Notes: generated by a model from the sequence alone, not told the origin. DNA of 64,000 nt from Gremmenia infestans (GCA_032629725.1 JAFEVB010000012.1:1-64000), one strand, 5' to 3'; shown: positions 1 through 13,896, counted from the stretch's first letter. Program-made: numbers and translations.

Positions 1-1119
1 CACTTAAGATATAAATCTTAAGGCAATAAACTTAGTACTACTTTATTATATAATATATCTATTAAAAATAGTATTTAACCCTAAGAGATAATAAATAATA
101 GTTATAATATAACTATTATAAATTAGTGTATAGAAATGCTCTCTATTAGCATATAAGCTTAGACTATCTTTTATAGCTATAAAATTTTATCTAAACGTTA
201 CTACTTTAGCTACTAAGACTTAGAAGGCTTCTAAGTTAAAAGGTTTCCTAATAGCTTTATCTTAGTTTATTTAAGAACGCCGATTAGAAAAGAAGCCCGC
301 ATCTACTACTACTAGAAGGCCGAAATTCAAGCTAGATTCTAAATAGCTATATAATTACCCTATCTAATTTGCTAGTTCGGCTTAGTATTAGAAAGTAGGT
401 AGTTATAATAAATCTAATCCTAATACCCTTAAAAGCGAGATAATTAGATATAGTCCTAGCTAGTATAGAAAAGGGTCTTAAAATAATTACTATTAGGTAT
501 AAATAGATATACTAATAGATAAGAATAAGTATAAAAATAATAAAACACTCTAATAAAATCTACTAGATAGAAAGAGGGTAGCTAAAATCCAAGCTATTTT
601 ACGCGTGTTTAATCTAAAGAACCTAGACGTAAAAAGAAAGCCTATCTTATATCTAGTTTTTCTTCTTAATATATATCCGCTTAAAGAGAAAGATAGGAAG
701 CTTTATCTAATCTATAGAATAATTAAAGTCTTATATCTAAAAGTACTAAAAGTCTAGAAGCCTAAAGGACTATAGGATTAAGGGTGCTAGATGCTAGAAG
801 AGATTCTTAAAAGTGCTTATATTCCAGCTAAAGGGTTTTATATAAGGCTGATAGCTTAAGATACTTTTTATATTAATAACTATATTAATTATTAGTAATA
901 TATAATATTATATAAGAAAGATTAGATTAAAAAAGGGATTAAGCAAGCTAAAGAAGCTAAGAAACACTTTAGTAAAAAGGTATATACGTAGGTCTTTAGT
1001 TTAGAGTTAGGAGATAATAAGAAAGATAAGTAGAAAAATAAAGATAAGAATATAAGTATTATTAAGAATAATAAGAAGATTTATCTACTACCTAGTATTA
1101 TATTATCTCTCTTATCTTT

Positions 1120-1210
1120 GTATCTACTCTATAATCTATTCTTTTATCCACTCTATAATCTATTCTTTTATCTATTTTATACTCTATCTTATAATCTATT
1201 CTAAGATATA
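1120..1210 (-). repeat. 24-bp minisatellite, inverted short array
   Basis: About three units of a 24-bp repeat read on the minus strand as gaatagattatagag followed by a variable purine-rich stretch. They match the longer plus-strand array at 4.26-4.50 kb. The opposite orientation suggests a second, inverted copy of the same parent repeat. Confidence 0.6.
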
Positions 1211-4200
1211 TTCTCTATTAAGTGCATATCTACTAGATATCTTTACCTGCTCTATAAGTAATATCCTCTTTTAAGAAAGCATATAGCAAGTTTTAATAGT
1301 ATAAAATATAACTAAATAGAATATTAATTAAGTGTCTAATTATATATAGCTCTTAAGACGCAGGTGTAGGCTATGCTAAAACTACTTAGTAGTAGTGCTA
1401 AACCTAACTTATTATTATTATTTCGGTTGCGTCCTGCTTTCTTTCTTCTCTAATTTTCATCTTACTTTCTATAAAGCCTTAATCTCTTTAATAAACTATT
1501 TTTATAGCAAAGCACGTTTTTTATTTAAGTACTATATTATCTTAATTATGCTATAGAGGAGAACTCGCGCCTAATATAATAGAGCTGCTAATATTAACTT
1601 AGATAATAGAAGACTATCTTAAATAATACTTTCTAGGAACTCTATAAGTATTATTCTGCCTTAGATATTACTATATATAAGATCCTCGATTAGTATATCT
1701 ATAGCTCTTACCTCTTAAGTATATATTTACTTTTATATATTCTATAGACTTTATCTAGAAAGAAAGCTAAAAGCTAGGCTAATACCGCCCTAGTTAAAGA
1801 ATAAGGCAGATTTTAGAACAATTTCTTAGCTAATAATATATTTAAAAAAAGCTCCGTGTCTAAAGTTTATATTATTATAACTACTTTATATATTATCTAG
1901 CTTATTATTTAAAGAGCTAATAATAACGCGCTATAACGCGTTTAGTAGAAAGGGTCTATTCTAATAAGCTCTATAAATAATAAGTTTAAGCTAACTACCT
2001 ATGCTTTAAGCTTCTAATAAGACTTATTTTTATATAACTTTTAGTATAACTTAAGAGGCTCTTTATCTTCCTTGCCTATATATCTATTACGCGAAGACTA
2101 TACCTCTTCGATTTATTTAAGCTCTCTAGGTGCGATTAATACTATAGCGTATTACTATATATATAAGACTTTATTATAGAAAAGTAGTAGGAAAAGAAGC
2201 TATAGTATTACGTGTAATAGCGGATATATTAGAAGTAGTAAAGCTAGGGAAATAGATGCAAAGGAGCCTTAATATAAGATAGATGCTAGTTCTTTATTAT
2301 AAGGCGATTTTAAATAAAAAGATAAGCGAGGAAATCTTATTAGATTATAAAAAACTCTTTACTTAGAGAGTAAGTATAATCTTAGAGCCTCTATTATATT
2401 AGCTGCATAGGCAGCAAGCAAGCTAGGACTAAAAGACTATATCTAGCTAAAAGTGGACGTAGCAAACCTTAGTACTTCTATTAGCAACTACTAGAAGTAT
2501 ATTATATTTTAATAAAAGCTTAAAGGTTTTAAGCCCTAGTCTTTTAATAGTAAGTTTTAGGTTGCTTATAAAGTATATAAACATATCTTAATACTAATAG
2601 AAGTAATAATACTAATATACCTATTAGATAATTAATAGTATAGAAGAAAAACGCTTGCTTCTAATAACTAAGGTTTATAATAATATGCTTTTAACCTTTA
2701 GTAAAGATAGGAGATCTAAAGTTGAAAATATAAAAAGGCAATTTTAGTACAACCTAGCTATTAATTATATAATCTTATTACCTGATTCTATAAAGGTCTA
2801 GTAATATACTTTCCGGTTGGATAGGATACTAATAATTACTAGCTTAGCTATAAGAAGTTTCTAGTACTAGTTATTATTAAGTCTTTAATTTAGTTCTATA
2901 ATATAAAAGAAATATATACTTATTATAAAGTTAATATAGTTTAAAAGTAGTTTAAGACTATTCTAACTTAATTGATTATTCTTATATCTATATTTATTAT
3001 TATTATAGCTAAGAAGCAGACAGCTGGTTCTTTAAGTCCTTAGTTAAAGTATAGTACTACTGCCTATATATTATCTATTTGCCTTTATTATAAGACTAAT
3101 ATTTTAATTTAGTTATATAGAATAGTATAAGAAAGTTATAGATAAAGCAAAGTGCCTAAAAAAGAGAAGAAATATATACTATATTAATCTTTAAGATAAA
3201 AAGCTATATTACTTAAACGGATGGCAATTATAGGAATAACGTAGCTAATAAGTTTAAAGAAACTATTATAGATCTGAAAAAGGATAAAGACTATATAGTA
3301 TATACTTTAAAGGTTTTATCTTTTCTCTTATACTAGAAACTAATAGTATATAATATTAGACAGCTCGGCAGCTTCTATAGAAGAGAGAAGTAAAGGTATA
3401 AAGATATAATAGACCTTATAGGCGAAAGATATATACTAATATCGCGATCTAGGATATTATATATTAAAGACTACCTATAGGTAGCCGCAAGCCTAGAAAT
3501 AGTTATATATAGCTAATTAGTCTAGAGAATAGTTATTCTAGATCCTCTCTTTTATAATAAAACGATAATAGTAAAGGTATTAGCTCTAAAAACAAATTAA
3601 ATATTCTTTCTCTACTATTAAAAAAGTAAAAGGTTTATATAGTAATAGATAAATAGCTAGAAGATACTATAAAAGGTAAGAATTGCACTTATTTTATAGA
3701 ACTAGTTACTAAATAGTTAGGTAATAAGAACGCAGATTAAAAGCAAAAAGGAAGCCTCTATAGTTAATAATAAGCCGCAGCTTTTTTTAGTTAGCTAGGT
3801 ATAGTATTCCTCTTTTCTAAAGATTATACTAACTACTAATTCTTTAAGGATTATCTAATAAGCTTATAATAGTTATTTATTTTAAGACTAGGAATAGTAT
3901 AGAGGGTATAGCGTATAGGCTTAATAATAGGCTGGATTAGGAAATAATATATAGTAAATAGTAAATAAAGTTAGAAACTATAAACTATTATATAATAAAA
4001 AAGTAGTAATATAAATAGAGAGAGATAAAAGTGCTATAGAAAGTTATATCTAGTATTAAGAATATAAAGGATTTAGTTTATAAAGCGTAATAGAAGATTA
4101 ACTAAGTAGAGAAGGTTTTTTTTATTAGTATATTAATAAATATAAGATAAGCGGATAAATAAAGCTAATAGATCTATAGACTTTATAGTTCTTACTATCT

Positions 4201-4261
4201 TTTAGTATTAGTATAAGCTTATAAAATATATTTATATAATTTATACTAAATGCAATTAAGT

Positions 4262-4505
4262 TTAATAAGAATTATTAGAAAAGAGTAGAGGGAAGAATAG
4301 ATCGCGGAGTAGAGGGAAGGATAGATTATAGAGTAGAGAGAAAGATAGATTATAAAGTAGAGAGAAGAATAGATTATAGAGTAGAGAAAAGAATAGATTA
4401 TAAAGTAGAGAAAAGAATAGATTATAAAGTAGAGAGAAAGATAGATTATAGAGTAGAGGGAAGAATAGATCGCGGAGTAAAGAGAAGAATAGATTATAGA
4501 TTAAT
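4262..4505 (+). repeat. 24-bp minisatellite array (about ten units)
   Basis: Tandem units of about 24 bp alternate between gaatagattatagagtag and the less mutated gaatagatcgcggagtag, each followed by a purine stretch such as agggaa. Because 24 is a multiple of three, the array keeps one frame. Undoing the C-to-T changes in the best-preserved units gives an eight-residue repeat, EQIAEQRE, which would form a charged coiled coil. The array is therefore probably the RIP-mutated remnant of a coiled-coil repeat in a transposon protein. That is inference: the present sequence has a stop in every unit. Confidence 0.6.
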
Positions 4506-5039
4506 ATAGAAAAGAATAAATAGAAAAAAGATAATATTTAATCTATATTTATATTCTTTACTTAATATAAAAGTTATAACTATTATTATAATTACTATTA
4601 AGCTAAAATTGCTATTATAGATTCTAAGTTTAATATTATCTATAATATAGATTTATATAAAGATATTTTAATTTAAGCTATTAAATACTATACTATCTAT
4701 TATACTTTCTATATTAATTATTTATAAAAAATAGAAGATATAGTTAATATCTTAAGTATTAAATCTAAAAGTAATCTTATATATAAAAGTATATTATAAG
4801 AAGCTAAATAAGAGAATATTATAAATAATAGATATAGAAAATAAAATATAAAATATATTATATAAATAAGATAAGCTTTTAATATTATTAGGGCAGGCTT
4901 AAGATAGGCTTAGGCTCTTACTATTAACTTTTTGCTCTAATAATATTAAAAAAATCGACTTATAACTTTAGTAACTAAAGCTGCTAAAAACATTCTAATA
5001 ATATTAAAAAAAGTTTTTAGTAGGATTTGAATTCTACTA

Positions 5040-7091
5040 ATATTAATAGCGACCCATTTATAGATAAAATCAGGTCGGTATATAAAGGGGATATAGTAGC
5101 GGAAAGCATCTTATAATACTTCTAGAAGAATATAAAGAGGCTTCTACTATACGAAAATAAGATATATATCTCTAAAAGTATCTAGAAGAAATTCGTTAAG
5201 GAATAATATAAGCTACTAGCTTACGGACATTAGGGAAATACTAGAACCTAGAAAAGGCTCTCGCGGAGATACTACTTTCTAGGCATATAAATAATAGTTA
5301 AAAAGGTTATTAGTAAGTATAATACTTATATACGGAATAAGGTATTATAATACGTCCTATATAGTATAATAAAATCACCTGATATACTAAAGACTCTCTA
5401 GATATCTATTATATAGGACTTTATAGTTAAACTACTACTATCTAAGGACCTAATAATAGGAGTAGAATATAATTCTATCCTAGTTATTATAGATAGGTTA
5501 ATAAAATACACCTATATAATACCCTATAAGAAGTTAAGTATAGCTAAAGACTTAGCTTAGGCATTTCTCTAAGTAGTAGTAGTAAACTATAGCGCGCTAG
5601 AAGAAATCATATTAGATAGAGATTAGCTCTTTACTTTAAAATTCTAGACGGCATTTACAGCTCTGCTAGGTATTAAAAAGAAGCTATTAATAAGCTTTTA
5701 TCTATAAACTAATAGGTAAACTAAATAGATAAATTAGATAATAGAAACGTATATCTAATATTATATAAACTATAAGTAGAATAACTAGGTAGGACTTCTA
5801 CCACTTGCCTAGTTCGTATATAATATATTAGCTGCGGAAAATATAAAGATTTTACTAGTATATATAAATTATAGTTATAACCCTAAGGCCTACTACTTTA
5901 TAATAATCTTAGGATTAGATAACTAATCTGCGACTATATAGGTAGAAGATCTTAAAGCACTTTAGAAGAAACTAGCTAGCGACCTAGCATTCTTTATAAA
6001 GAGAGTAGTATTATACTATAACGGAAAACATAGTATAGAACCTACGCTTAAAAAAAGAGATAAAGTCTACCTAATATAAAAAAATATTAAGATAAAACAA
6101 CTAAGTATAAAACTGGATTATAAGAAGCTAGGGCTGTTTAAAATTAAATAAGTTATAGAACTAGTTAACTATAAATTAGTACTATTTAGAATAATAAATA
6201 TATATCTAGTATTCTATATATCCCTTCTTAAACTAGTACTACTAGAGGCGCTACCTGCGCCTATTATAGAAATCTAACTAGTTAACCCTAATACTAAATA
6301 TAAAGTCGAAGTAATACTAGACTATAAATAGATTAGAGGAAATATTAAGTACTTAGTTAAATAAATAAACTACCTATACTTAAAAAACACCTAGGAGCTA
6401 AAAATAATACTTAAGAACCTTAAGATATTTATAGACTATTAAGATTAGCATTCTAACCTAACTAGAATAGGTCTAAAGGATTATATATAGCTAGTAATAT
6501 AATAAAAGCAGGGTTATTAAAAGAGTTAGGACTAGGCAAAGAACTACTAGTAAGAAAGTTAGAAATAGGAGCAGGCAGAACCCTCTACTTACGCCGCCTA
6601 CTTTCCTTTTTCTTAATCTTCTTTTTCTTCTTTAGAGCGTTAAGCTTATTAAGGGTTTTAAGGCTCTAATATAATATATTCTAGGCATAGCGTTTAAACT
6701 TAGACTATTACTAATTAAGGCGCAATAGCTTTAAGAGCGTCTTCTGCCTTTTTTGCTCTAAATAAAGCTCTTTACGCTCTAGCGTAGACTAGTCCGCGAG
6801 TAATAGGCTATAGATATCGCATTTTGTTTTTAATTTTATATAAGCATCATATTTGCCTAAACTAAAGGATTTAGATATAATATACTCTAAGCTTTAGGAT
6901 TTATAATAAGTGCACTTTATATTAATAGAATAACTAAAAGAGATAATTCGGTTATAAAAGATAAAGCGCTCTTTATCTTTAATATTACAAATAGGTAGTA
7001 TAATAAGAAAGAAAAAAAGCTATACTATAAGAAAGATATTTCCCTATATTATACTTAAGCGTAGGGACTACGCTAACTAAGAGAGGAATAG
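5040..7091 (+). pseudogene. Older chromovirus Gypsy copy: integrase to 3' end, RIP-degraded
   Basis: This stretch aligns by eye over about 2 kb with the internal 3' part (about 11.37-13.43 kb) of the better-preserved element downstream. Both share the start of the integrase region, the integrase core and the chromodomain-like tail at about 6.28-6.45 kb. It is cut at its 5' end near 5040 and is far richer in TA and stops than the younger copy, so it is older or more heavily mutated. A purine-rich stretch (gagaggaa) just before 7092 marks the polypurine tract ahead of its 3' LTR. It encodes nothing today. Confidence 0.75.
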
Positions 7092-7365
7092 TATTATAAA
7101 CGTAATATATAACTAAAGGATCTTAGGCTTAATATCTAGCTCTAGACGTAGGAGAACTCTTAGTAGAAACAGGTTTTTCTTATATAAGCAAAAGATGTTT
7201 TTCTAGTATATTAGTTATATAATAGACTAAGAAGAACCGTAGGGATTCTTACGGCCCGTTAGAATCTATTAGGATCTAAAGGCATAAAGGTTCTATATAA
7301 GGCTAGGTTATTACCTATTAGATAGGAGCTTTATACTTAACTTAAATAGTATTTCCTAATATACA
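7092..7365 (+). repeat. Older Gypsy LTR, left part (interrupted)
   Basis: This is the first part of a degraded LTR of the same family as the 466-bp LTRs. It starts TATTATAAACGTAATATA in place of TGTTATGAAGGCAACATG and is broken at 7365 by insertion of the younger element. The rest resumes at 13897. Joined without the duplicated target site it is about 433 bp. Confidence 0.75.
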
Positions 7366-7831
7366 TGTTACGAAGGCAACATGTAACTAGGGGACCTTAG
7401 GCTTAATATCTAGTTCGCTAGGCATAGGAGAACCCCTAGGAGGAAGAAGGTTCCTTTATAGTAGCTAGTATAATAACCACGCATATTGGTCAGCCGGCCA
7501 CGTGACGCGTCACATGGATGGATTATTTAGATCGTAATGATCTATATAATCCGGGATTGGTAGGATTAGAATGATCTATATAATCCAGGATATGAAGGTT
7601 CTATATAAGACTAGGTTATCACCTATTAGATAGGAGCTTTATGCTTAACTTAAATAGTATTTCCTAATATACGCTTATTACTTTATACTTTATAACAAGC
7701 TATACTTCCAAGTATAGCAACCAGTGATCTATTAACAGATATTAATATTAACCTAATAATAACTTAGGTCCAGGGACCTACTTAAGTTATAAGACTTACC
7801 CTAGCACTACGTAGGCTAGGCGATCATTACA
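7366..7831 (+). repeat. 5' LTR of the Gypsy element
   Basis: 466 bp, beginning TGTTACGAAGG and ending GATCATTACA. It differs from the 3' LTR only by C/T and G/A changes where I compared them. Confidence 0.9.
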
Positions 7832-7869
7832 CTTTAAGCACCAGTCTCTCTATCAACGGAATAATATTA

Positions 7870-8860
7870 TCCACCGGATCCACTAAGAGGAAGAACACCC
7901 TAACCCTAATGCTAACTCCAGCTTCCACGCTAGCACCAGCCTAGACCCTCGCGGTATAGGAATGAACTACGATTATTAAGACACCTAACACGTTCTATAG
8001 GGATAGGGGCAAGTTAGATAACTTTCTAACTTCAATAGATATATATATCCTATTCAACTAATACTTGTTTAGAACTAAGGCAGTAAAGGTTATCTATATG
8101 ATTAGTTACCTTTAGGGCATGGCCTTTAACTAGGTTAAGACCTATATTAATAACTTCATAGCAAATAAGACTAGTTAGGGGCAAGTTATAACCGGGGCAA
8201 GGACCTTAACTTAGGCTATATTTATAAGCTACGAGGCATTTAAGAAAAGCATCCGATAAGTCTTCGGCGACCTTAAATAGTAAAGTATAGCCGAATAGGA
8301 GCTACGACGACTAAGGCAGAACAAGTCAGCCTCTAAGTATATGGCTAGGTTCTAGCAGTATTTAGACATGGCGGGATAGGGCGACCGCGCCCTAACCAGC
8401 TAGTACTACGCAGGACTAAAGGACTTCGTTAAGGACGAGCTAACTAGAATAGACTAACTAAATAGTCTTGCTGAAATAATTAAGGAAGCAGTTAAGATTA
8501 ATAACTAATTCTTTAAGAGGTCCCTTAAATAGAAAGGGACCTATAACTTTAGTAAACAATTAGGGAAGACAGGATTAATAGGAAGGAAGGACTAGGGGGA
8601 CCTAATAGAAATTAACGCCGCTTACTAGAAGCTAAACCTACTCTCTAAGAAGAAACAGGACAAGTAATATTAGAAGGGACTCTATTTTAAGTATGGATTA
8701 CCCGGACACCTAGTATCCTCTCACAGGCAGAAGAAGGGGAAAGGACCCTAAAAGAAACGAAATATAAGCGCGGCTATATAAACCTTAGGTGTAGCATTGC
8801 GACTAGACCCTAAGGGATAGGAGTACGGCACGCAACCACCTAAGTATAAAAGCCAGGAAA
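7870..8860 (+). pseudogene. gag remnant of the Gypsy element
   Basis: The broken frame after the 5' LTR reads as Gag-like sequence. It ends in a zinc-knuckle relic near 8.67-8.73 kb, where the CxxCxxxGHxxxxC pattern survives as the GH but the cysteines have become Tyr or Phe codons. Many former Gln or Trp codons are now TAG. An inverted copy of the front of this gag lies at 14061-14570. Confidence 0.65.
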
Positions 8861-9399
8861 TAAACATAGAAGAGAAGGCAAGCCCATCTTAGAATCCTAC
8901 GGACCAGCTACCTAATATGGATAAAGAATAGATTATAGCTAATAATAAGCTTTCTATAGGAAACTGGTAGGAACCTAAAGAGGGGGATAAACCGGCCTTT
9001 AAAGGGGACTTCCAGCTAGGGATAGAGAAACTAGAAGAAGGCATATACTATACAGTCGTATACTAAGATATATAACAAGTTGTCTTTAGAGCACCTTAAT
9101 AGCCCAGGATTGTTAAAGGCATCCCTAGAGAGGAGATGCTAAGGCTAAGCTTAATTATAGAGCCAGGAGACGTCTGGGAAATCACTAGCGAAGGGTTAGG
9201 CAAACGCATTTGGAGGAAAACAACTTTTCCCCTATTTCCTAAGAACCTAACGATTTTCGCCTAGTAATATATTAGTAATAAAGCATAAAGCACGTTCGCG
9301 CTAAACACCCTATACCAACTAATAAGGTAGGAAAGCAGTTACTAACTATAGGAAAACCAATTCATAGGATACAAGGTCCTAGAAGGAAGATAACCAGGA

Positions 9400-12300
9400 A
9401 AGCAAGTGGCGGCTATAGGAGGCCGAAACCACGTAATACTAAACGCCTATACTAGAGGAAAGAAGCTACGGGTCATGCTTGACTCTAGTGCGCAGGGGAA
9501 CTTTATCTCGCTAGAAGCTATAAAAAGGCTTAACGTACTAATATAAGAGAAGGCGGAGCCCTACCCACTTACTATTATTAATAGGACGGCGATTAAAATA
9601 AATAGAGGGATAGTTAAGCATAAGACCATACCTATACAGGTAACCATTAAAGGTTACTAAGAGGAAATCAGCCTAGATATAATCCGTATCGGAGATAATC
9701 AGGCCATTTTCAGTGTTTCTTAGATCAGATAACATAATCTAGAAATCGACTAGGAAACTTATAAGGTAAAGTTTACCCAATGCAGCTATATATTAAAATA
9801 ACTATATAGCCGTAGAGAGGTTAGCGCCACCTCCTACAACGCGCTAGGGCACGCAACCCGAGGCCCTCCACCGGACGACACGAAGGTTAAAAAAGAGATA
9901 CTAGTATAGTATAAGAAGTTCGAATAGATGTTTAATAACCTATAAGGTAAGAAGGCCTTACCTAAACATTAACTATAGGACTATAAGATACCGCTTAAGA
10001 AAGGATGCAAACCTCCTTAGGAACCACTTCACCGGTATAGCAAAGAAGAGATAAGACTATAGAGGGAGTATATTAATAAGGCGTTATCTAAAGGATAGAT
10101 AAGGGAGTCGCACTCCCTATTAGGAGCGCTAATGCTATTTGCAAAAAAGAAAGACGGACTGGATCGATTTTGTATTAACTACTAAAAGTTAAACGAGATA
10201 ACTATAAAAAATTAATACCTACTACTACGGGCAGACGATATATAAGACCGTCTAAGGAAGGCGGTAATCTTTACATAACTGGATATAAGGGATGCATATC
10301 ACCTAATCCGCATTACGAAGGGCAAGGAATAGAAAATAGCATTTCAAACCAGATTTAGTTACTATAAGTACCAGGTTATACTATTTAGGCTAACCAACGC
10401 CCTAGTAACCTATCAAGAAGTTAACCACGACGCGTTAAGAGCTTTCTTGGACAGGTTCTATATATATTACCTCAACGACGTACTAGTATATTCAGACGAC
10501 GAGGAATAGTACGTAGGACACGTAACACAGGTCTTAGAAGCACTTGCGGCGAAGGGATTCCGCCTAAAGCTATCCAAGTGCAACTTCTATATAAAAGAAA
10601 TTACCTTTCTAGGCTATATAATTACGCTAGGGAAAATCGGCCTAGACCCTAAAAAGGTCCAAGCGATTATTACCTAGGAGACGCTAACTATAGTTAAATA
10701 AGTGTAATCTTTCCTAGGATTCGCGAACTTCTGCTAGAAGTTTATTAAGTTATATTTAAAGAAGGCTCTGCTACTTACAGACCTAATAAAAAAGGAGAAA
10801 GAGTTTAAATAAACAGACAAAGCAGAAAAGGCATTCTAAGAGCTAAAGCAGGCCTTTATAGAGGAACCTATCCGCTAGAACTTCTAGCTAGAACTCGAGT
10901 TAATAGTAGAGATAGACGCGTCGGATAGGGCGATAAGGGGAGTGCTTATATAGAAACATAAGGATAGCAGCCAGCATCTAGTAGCATACTACTCCAGAAA
11001 AATAACGTCCGTAGAACTTAACTATAATATATATAATAAGAAACTCCTAGTAATAGTTAAAGCATTATAGGAATAGAGGGTTTACCTTTAGGGGGCTAAC
11101 TTCCTAGTAATAATTCTTACTAATCATAAGAATCTTATCGGCTTTACTACGACTAAAGACTTAAATAGGCGACAGATAAGATAGGTAGAGACACTTGCCA
11201 CCTATAACTTACGATCAAATACGTAAAGGGGATAGAGAACGCACGCGCTAACGCACTAAGTTGGAAGCTAAGATATAAGGTAAAAGAGGAAATAAAGGGC
11301 GTTGCGATCTTCTAGGAAGACAGCAACGACCTTATCCTAAATAAATAATAAATCGCAGCGGCAACCCGCGTCGACGGCGACCTATTCACAGATAAAATCA
11401 GATTAGCATACAAAGGGGATATAGTAGCGGAAGGCATCTCGCAATACTTCTAGAAGAATATAGAGGGGCTCCTACTATATAAGAATAAGATATACATCTC
11501 TAAGAGTATCTAAAAAGAATTTATTAAGGAATAATATAAGCTACCAGCTTACGGATATTAGGAAACACTAGAACCTAGGAGAGGCTCTCGCGGAGATACT
11601 ATTTCCTAGGCATGCGAATAATAGTTAAGGAGGTTATTAGCAAGTGCGATACTTATATATGGAATAAGGCATCACGACACGCCCTATATAGCATAATGCA
11701 ATCACCTGACATGCTAAAGACTTCCTAGACATCTATTGCGTAGGACTTTATAGTTAAACTACTACTATCTAAGGATCTAATAATAGGAGTGGAATACGAT
11801 TCTATCCTAGTTATCACAGATAGGTTAATAAAATACACCTATATAATACCCTATAAGGAGTTAAGTATAGCTAAAGATTTAGCCTAGGCATTTCTCTAAG
11901 TAGTAGTAGCAAACTATAGCGCGCTAGAAGAAATTATATTAGATAGAGATCAGCTCTTCACTTTAAAATTCTGGACGGCATTTATAGCTTTGCTAGGTAT
12001 TAAAAGGAAGCTATTAATAAGTTTTCACCTATAAACCAATAGATAAACTAAACGGATAAATTAGATAATAGAAATATATATCTAGTATTATATAAACTAT
12101 AAGTAGAACGACTAGGTAGGACTTCTACTACTCGCCTAGTTTATATATAATATATTAGCCGCGGAAAATATAAAGATCTTACTAGCATACGCGAATTATA
12201 GTTATAACCCTAAGGCCTACCGCTCTGTAATAACCTTAGGAGTAGACAACCAATCCGCGACTATATAGGTAGAAGACCTTAAAGCACTTTAGGAGGAACT

Positions 12301-12780
12301 AGCTAGCGACCTAGCATTCTTTATAAAGAGAGCAGCGTCGTACTATAACGGAAAATGTAGTATGGAACCTACGCTTAAAAAGGGGGATAAGGTCTACCTA
12401 ATATAAAGAAACATTAAGATAAAACAACTAAGCACGAAACTAGATTATAAAAAGCTAGGGCCGTTTAAAATCAAGCGAGTTATAGGACTAGTTAACTATA
12501 AATTAGCACTACCTAGAATAATAAACATACATCTAGTATTCCATGTATCTCTCCTTAAACCAGCACTACTAGGGGCGCCACCCGCGCCTATCACGGAAAT
12601 CTAACTAGTTAACCCTAATACTAAGTATAAGGTTGAAGTAATACTAGACTATAAACAGGTTAGAGGCTATACCAAGTACCTAGTTAAATAGATAGACTAC
12701 CTACACTCGGAAAACACCTAGGAAACCTTAGTAACGCTTAGGAACCTTGAGATGTTTATAGAGTATTAAAACTAATACCC
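9400..12780 (+). pseudogene. pol remnant: protease, RT, RNase H, integrase, chromodomain
   Basis: Aspartic-protease-like sequence lies near 9.47-9.51 kb (LDSSAQGNF, normally DSGA). Reverse transcriptase spans about 10.10-10.70 kb; its catalytic box reads YLND at about 10.47 kb instead of YLDD. RNase H follows to about 11.25 kb and the integrase core lies near 11.74-12.10 kb. A chromodomain at about 12.62-12.77 kb carries YKVEVILDYK and the SENT*E box. Two Trp positions of that domain (after YLVK and after SENT) are now TAG, as expected if TGG was RIP-mutated. No part can make a full protein. Confidence 0.8.
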
Positions 12781-13430
12781 TAGCCTACCTAAAAGGGGTT
12801 AGAAGGATCGTACGCAGCTAGGGACGTAACGAAAGCAGGATTATTAAAGAGGTTAGGACTAGGAGAAGAGCTACCAGTAGGAAATATAGTAGGAGAAGCA
12901 GGCGGGGCCTCTTACTCGCGCTGTTTATTCTTTTCCTTCTTAATCTTTTCCTTTCCCTCTAGGGCATCTAACTTATTAAGAGACTTCAGCCCGCGATAGA
13001 CTATCTCTATGCCCTGTTTATAAAGCTCCTATTAACAATATTCAAGTTCGCGGACTCGGACCAGACTAGCTATAGCTGCCTTAAAAGCTATATCTCTTTT
13101 AAACTTTAGGCGCTCTTCCTCTAGATAGAGATCCTAGAGATTATTAACTAACACTTAGAGAGCATTGCATTTCGCTCCACGTCGGACGCACTCTCTATAC
13201 CGCTGCGACTTGCCATTTAGGACCATGCATCGGCGATAATAATAAGTATAGTTGGAATAAGGCATATTCGAGACACCGTACAACTAAATAGTTTTAAAGA
13301 GAGTAATGTATTACTTGTGTTTAGCGGAGCTAATAGGCATAATAAAAGAAGAAGGGAGCCGTAGGTATTATAAAATATTTCCTATTATTATACTTAAGCG
13401 TTAAGATAACGCTAACCAGGAGGGGAATAG

Positions 13431-13896
13431 TGTTATGAAGGCAACATGTAACTAGGGGACCTTAGGCTTAATATCTAGTTTGCTAGGCATAGGAGAACCC
13501 CTAGGAGGAAGAAGGTTCCTTTATAGTAGCTAGTATAATAACCACGCATATTAGTTAGCCGGCCACGTAACGCGTTATATAGATAGATCATTTGGATCGC
13601 AATAATCTATATAATCCGGGATCGGTAGGATTAGAATAATCTATATAATCTAGGACATAAAGGTTCTATATAAGACTAGGTTATCACCTATTAGATAGGA
13701 GCTTTGTGCTTAACTTAAATAGTATTTCCTAATACACGCTTATTACTTTATACTTTATAACGAGCTATACTCCTAAGTATAGTAACCAGTGATCTATCAA
13801 CAGATATCAACATTAACCCAACGACAACTTAGGTCCAGGGACCTACTTAAGTCATAAGACTTACCCTAGCACTACGTGGGCTAGGCGATCGTTACA
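13431..13896 (+). repeat. 3' LTR of the Gypsy element
   Basis: 466 bp, beginning TGTTATGAAGG and ending GATCGTTACA. It has the same length as the 5' LTR. Confidence 0.9.

Larger units (their letters stand above)
1..5030. repeat. AT-rich, RIP-degraded repeat block with no coding capacity
   Basis: This stretch is strongly biased to A and T and dominated by TA-containing words such as ctatag, tataat and ttatat. No open frame of useful length survives in any of six frames. Short runs read like eroded transposon protein but are too damaged to assign to a family. The pattern fits RIP, in which CpA is turned into TpA on both strands of duplicated DNA. A 24-bp minisatellite occurs twice inside it in opposite orientations (near 1.13 kb and 4.27 kb), which suggests two inverted copies of one parent element. 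I see no gene, no RNA gene and no clear terminal repeats that would fix element boundaries. Confidence 0.8.
7366..13896 (+). mobile_element. Complete but inactive Ty3/Gypsy chromovirus retrotransposon
   Basis: This 6531-bp element has two 466-bp LTRs (7366-7831 and 13431-13896), each starting TGTTA and ending TTACA. The flanks are ATACA on the left and ATACG on the right, a 5-bp target duplication with one G-to-A change. It inserted into an LTR of an older copy of its own family. Inside, in order, are gag with a ruined zinc knuckle, reverse transcriptase, RNase H, integrase and a C-terminal chromodomain, which places it among the chromoviruses. A purine tract (ggaggggaat, 13419-13428) sits before the 3' LTR. 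Every frame is full of TAG/TAA stops, so it cannot be autonomous. Confidence 0.9.
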
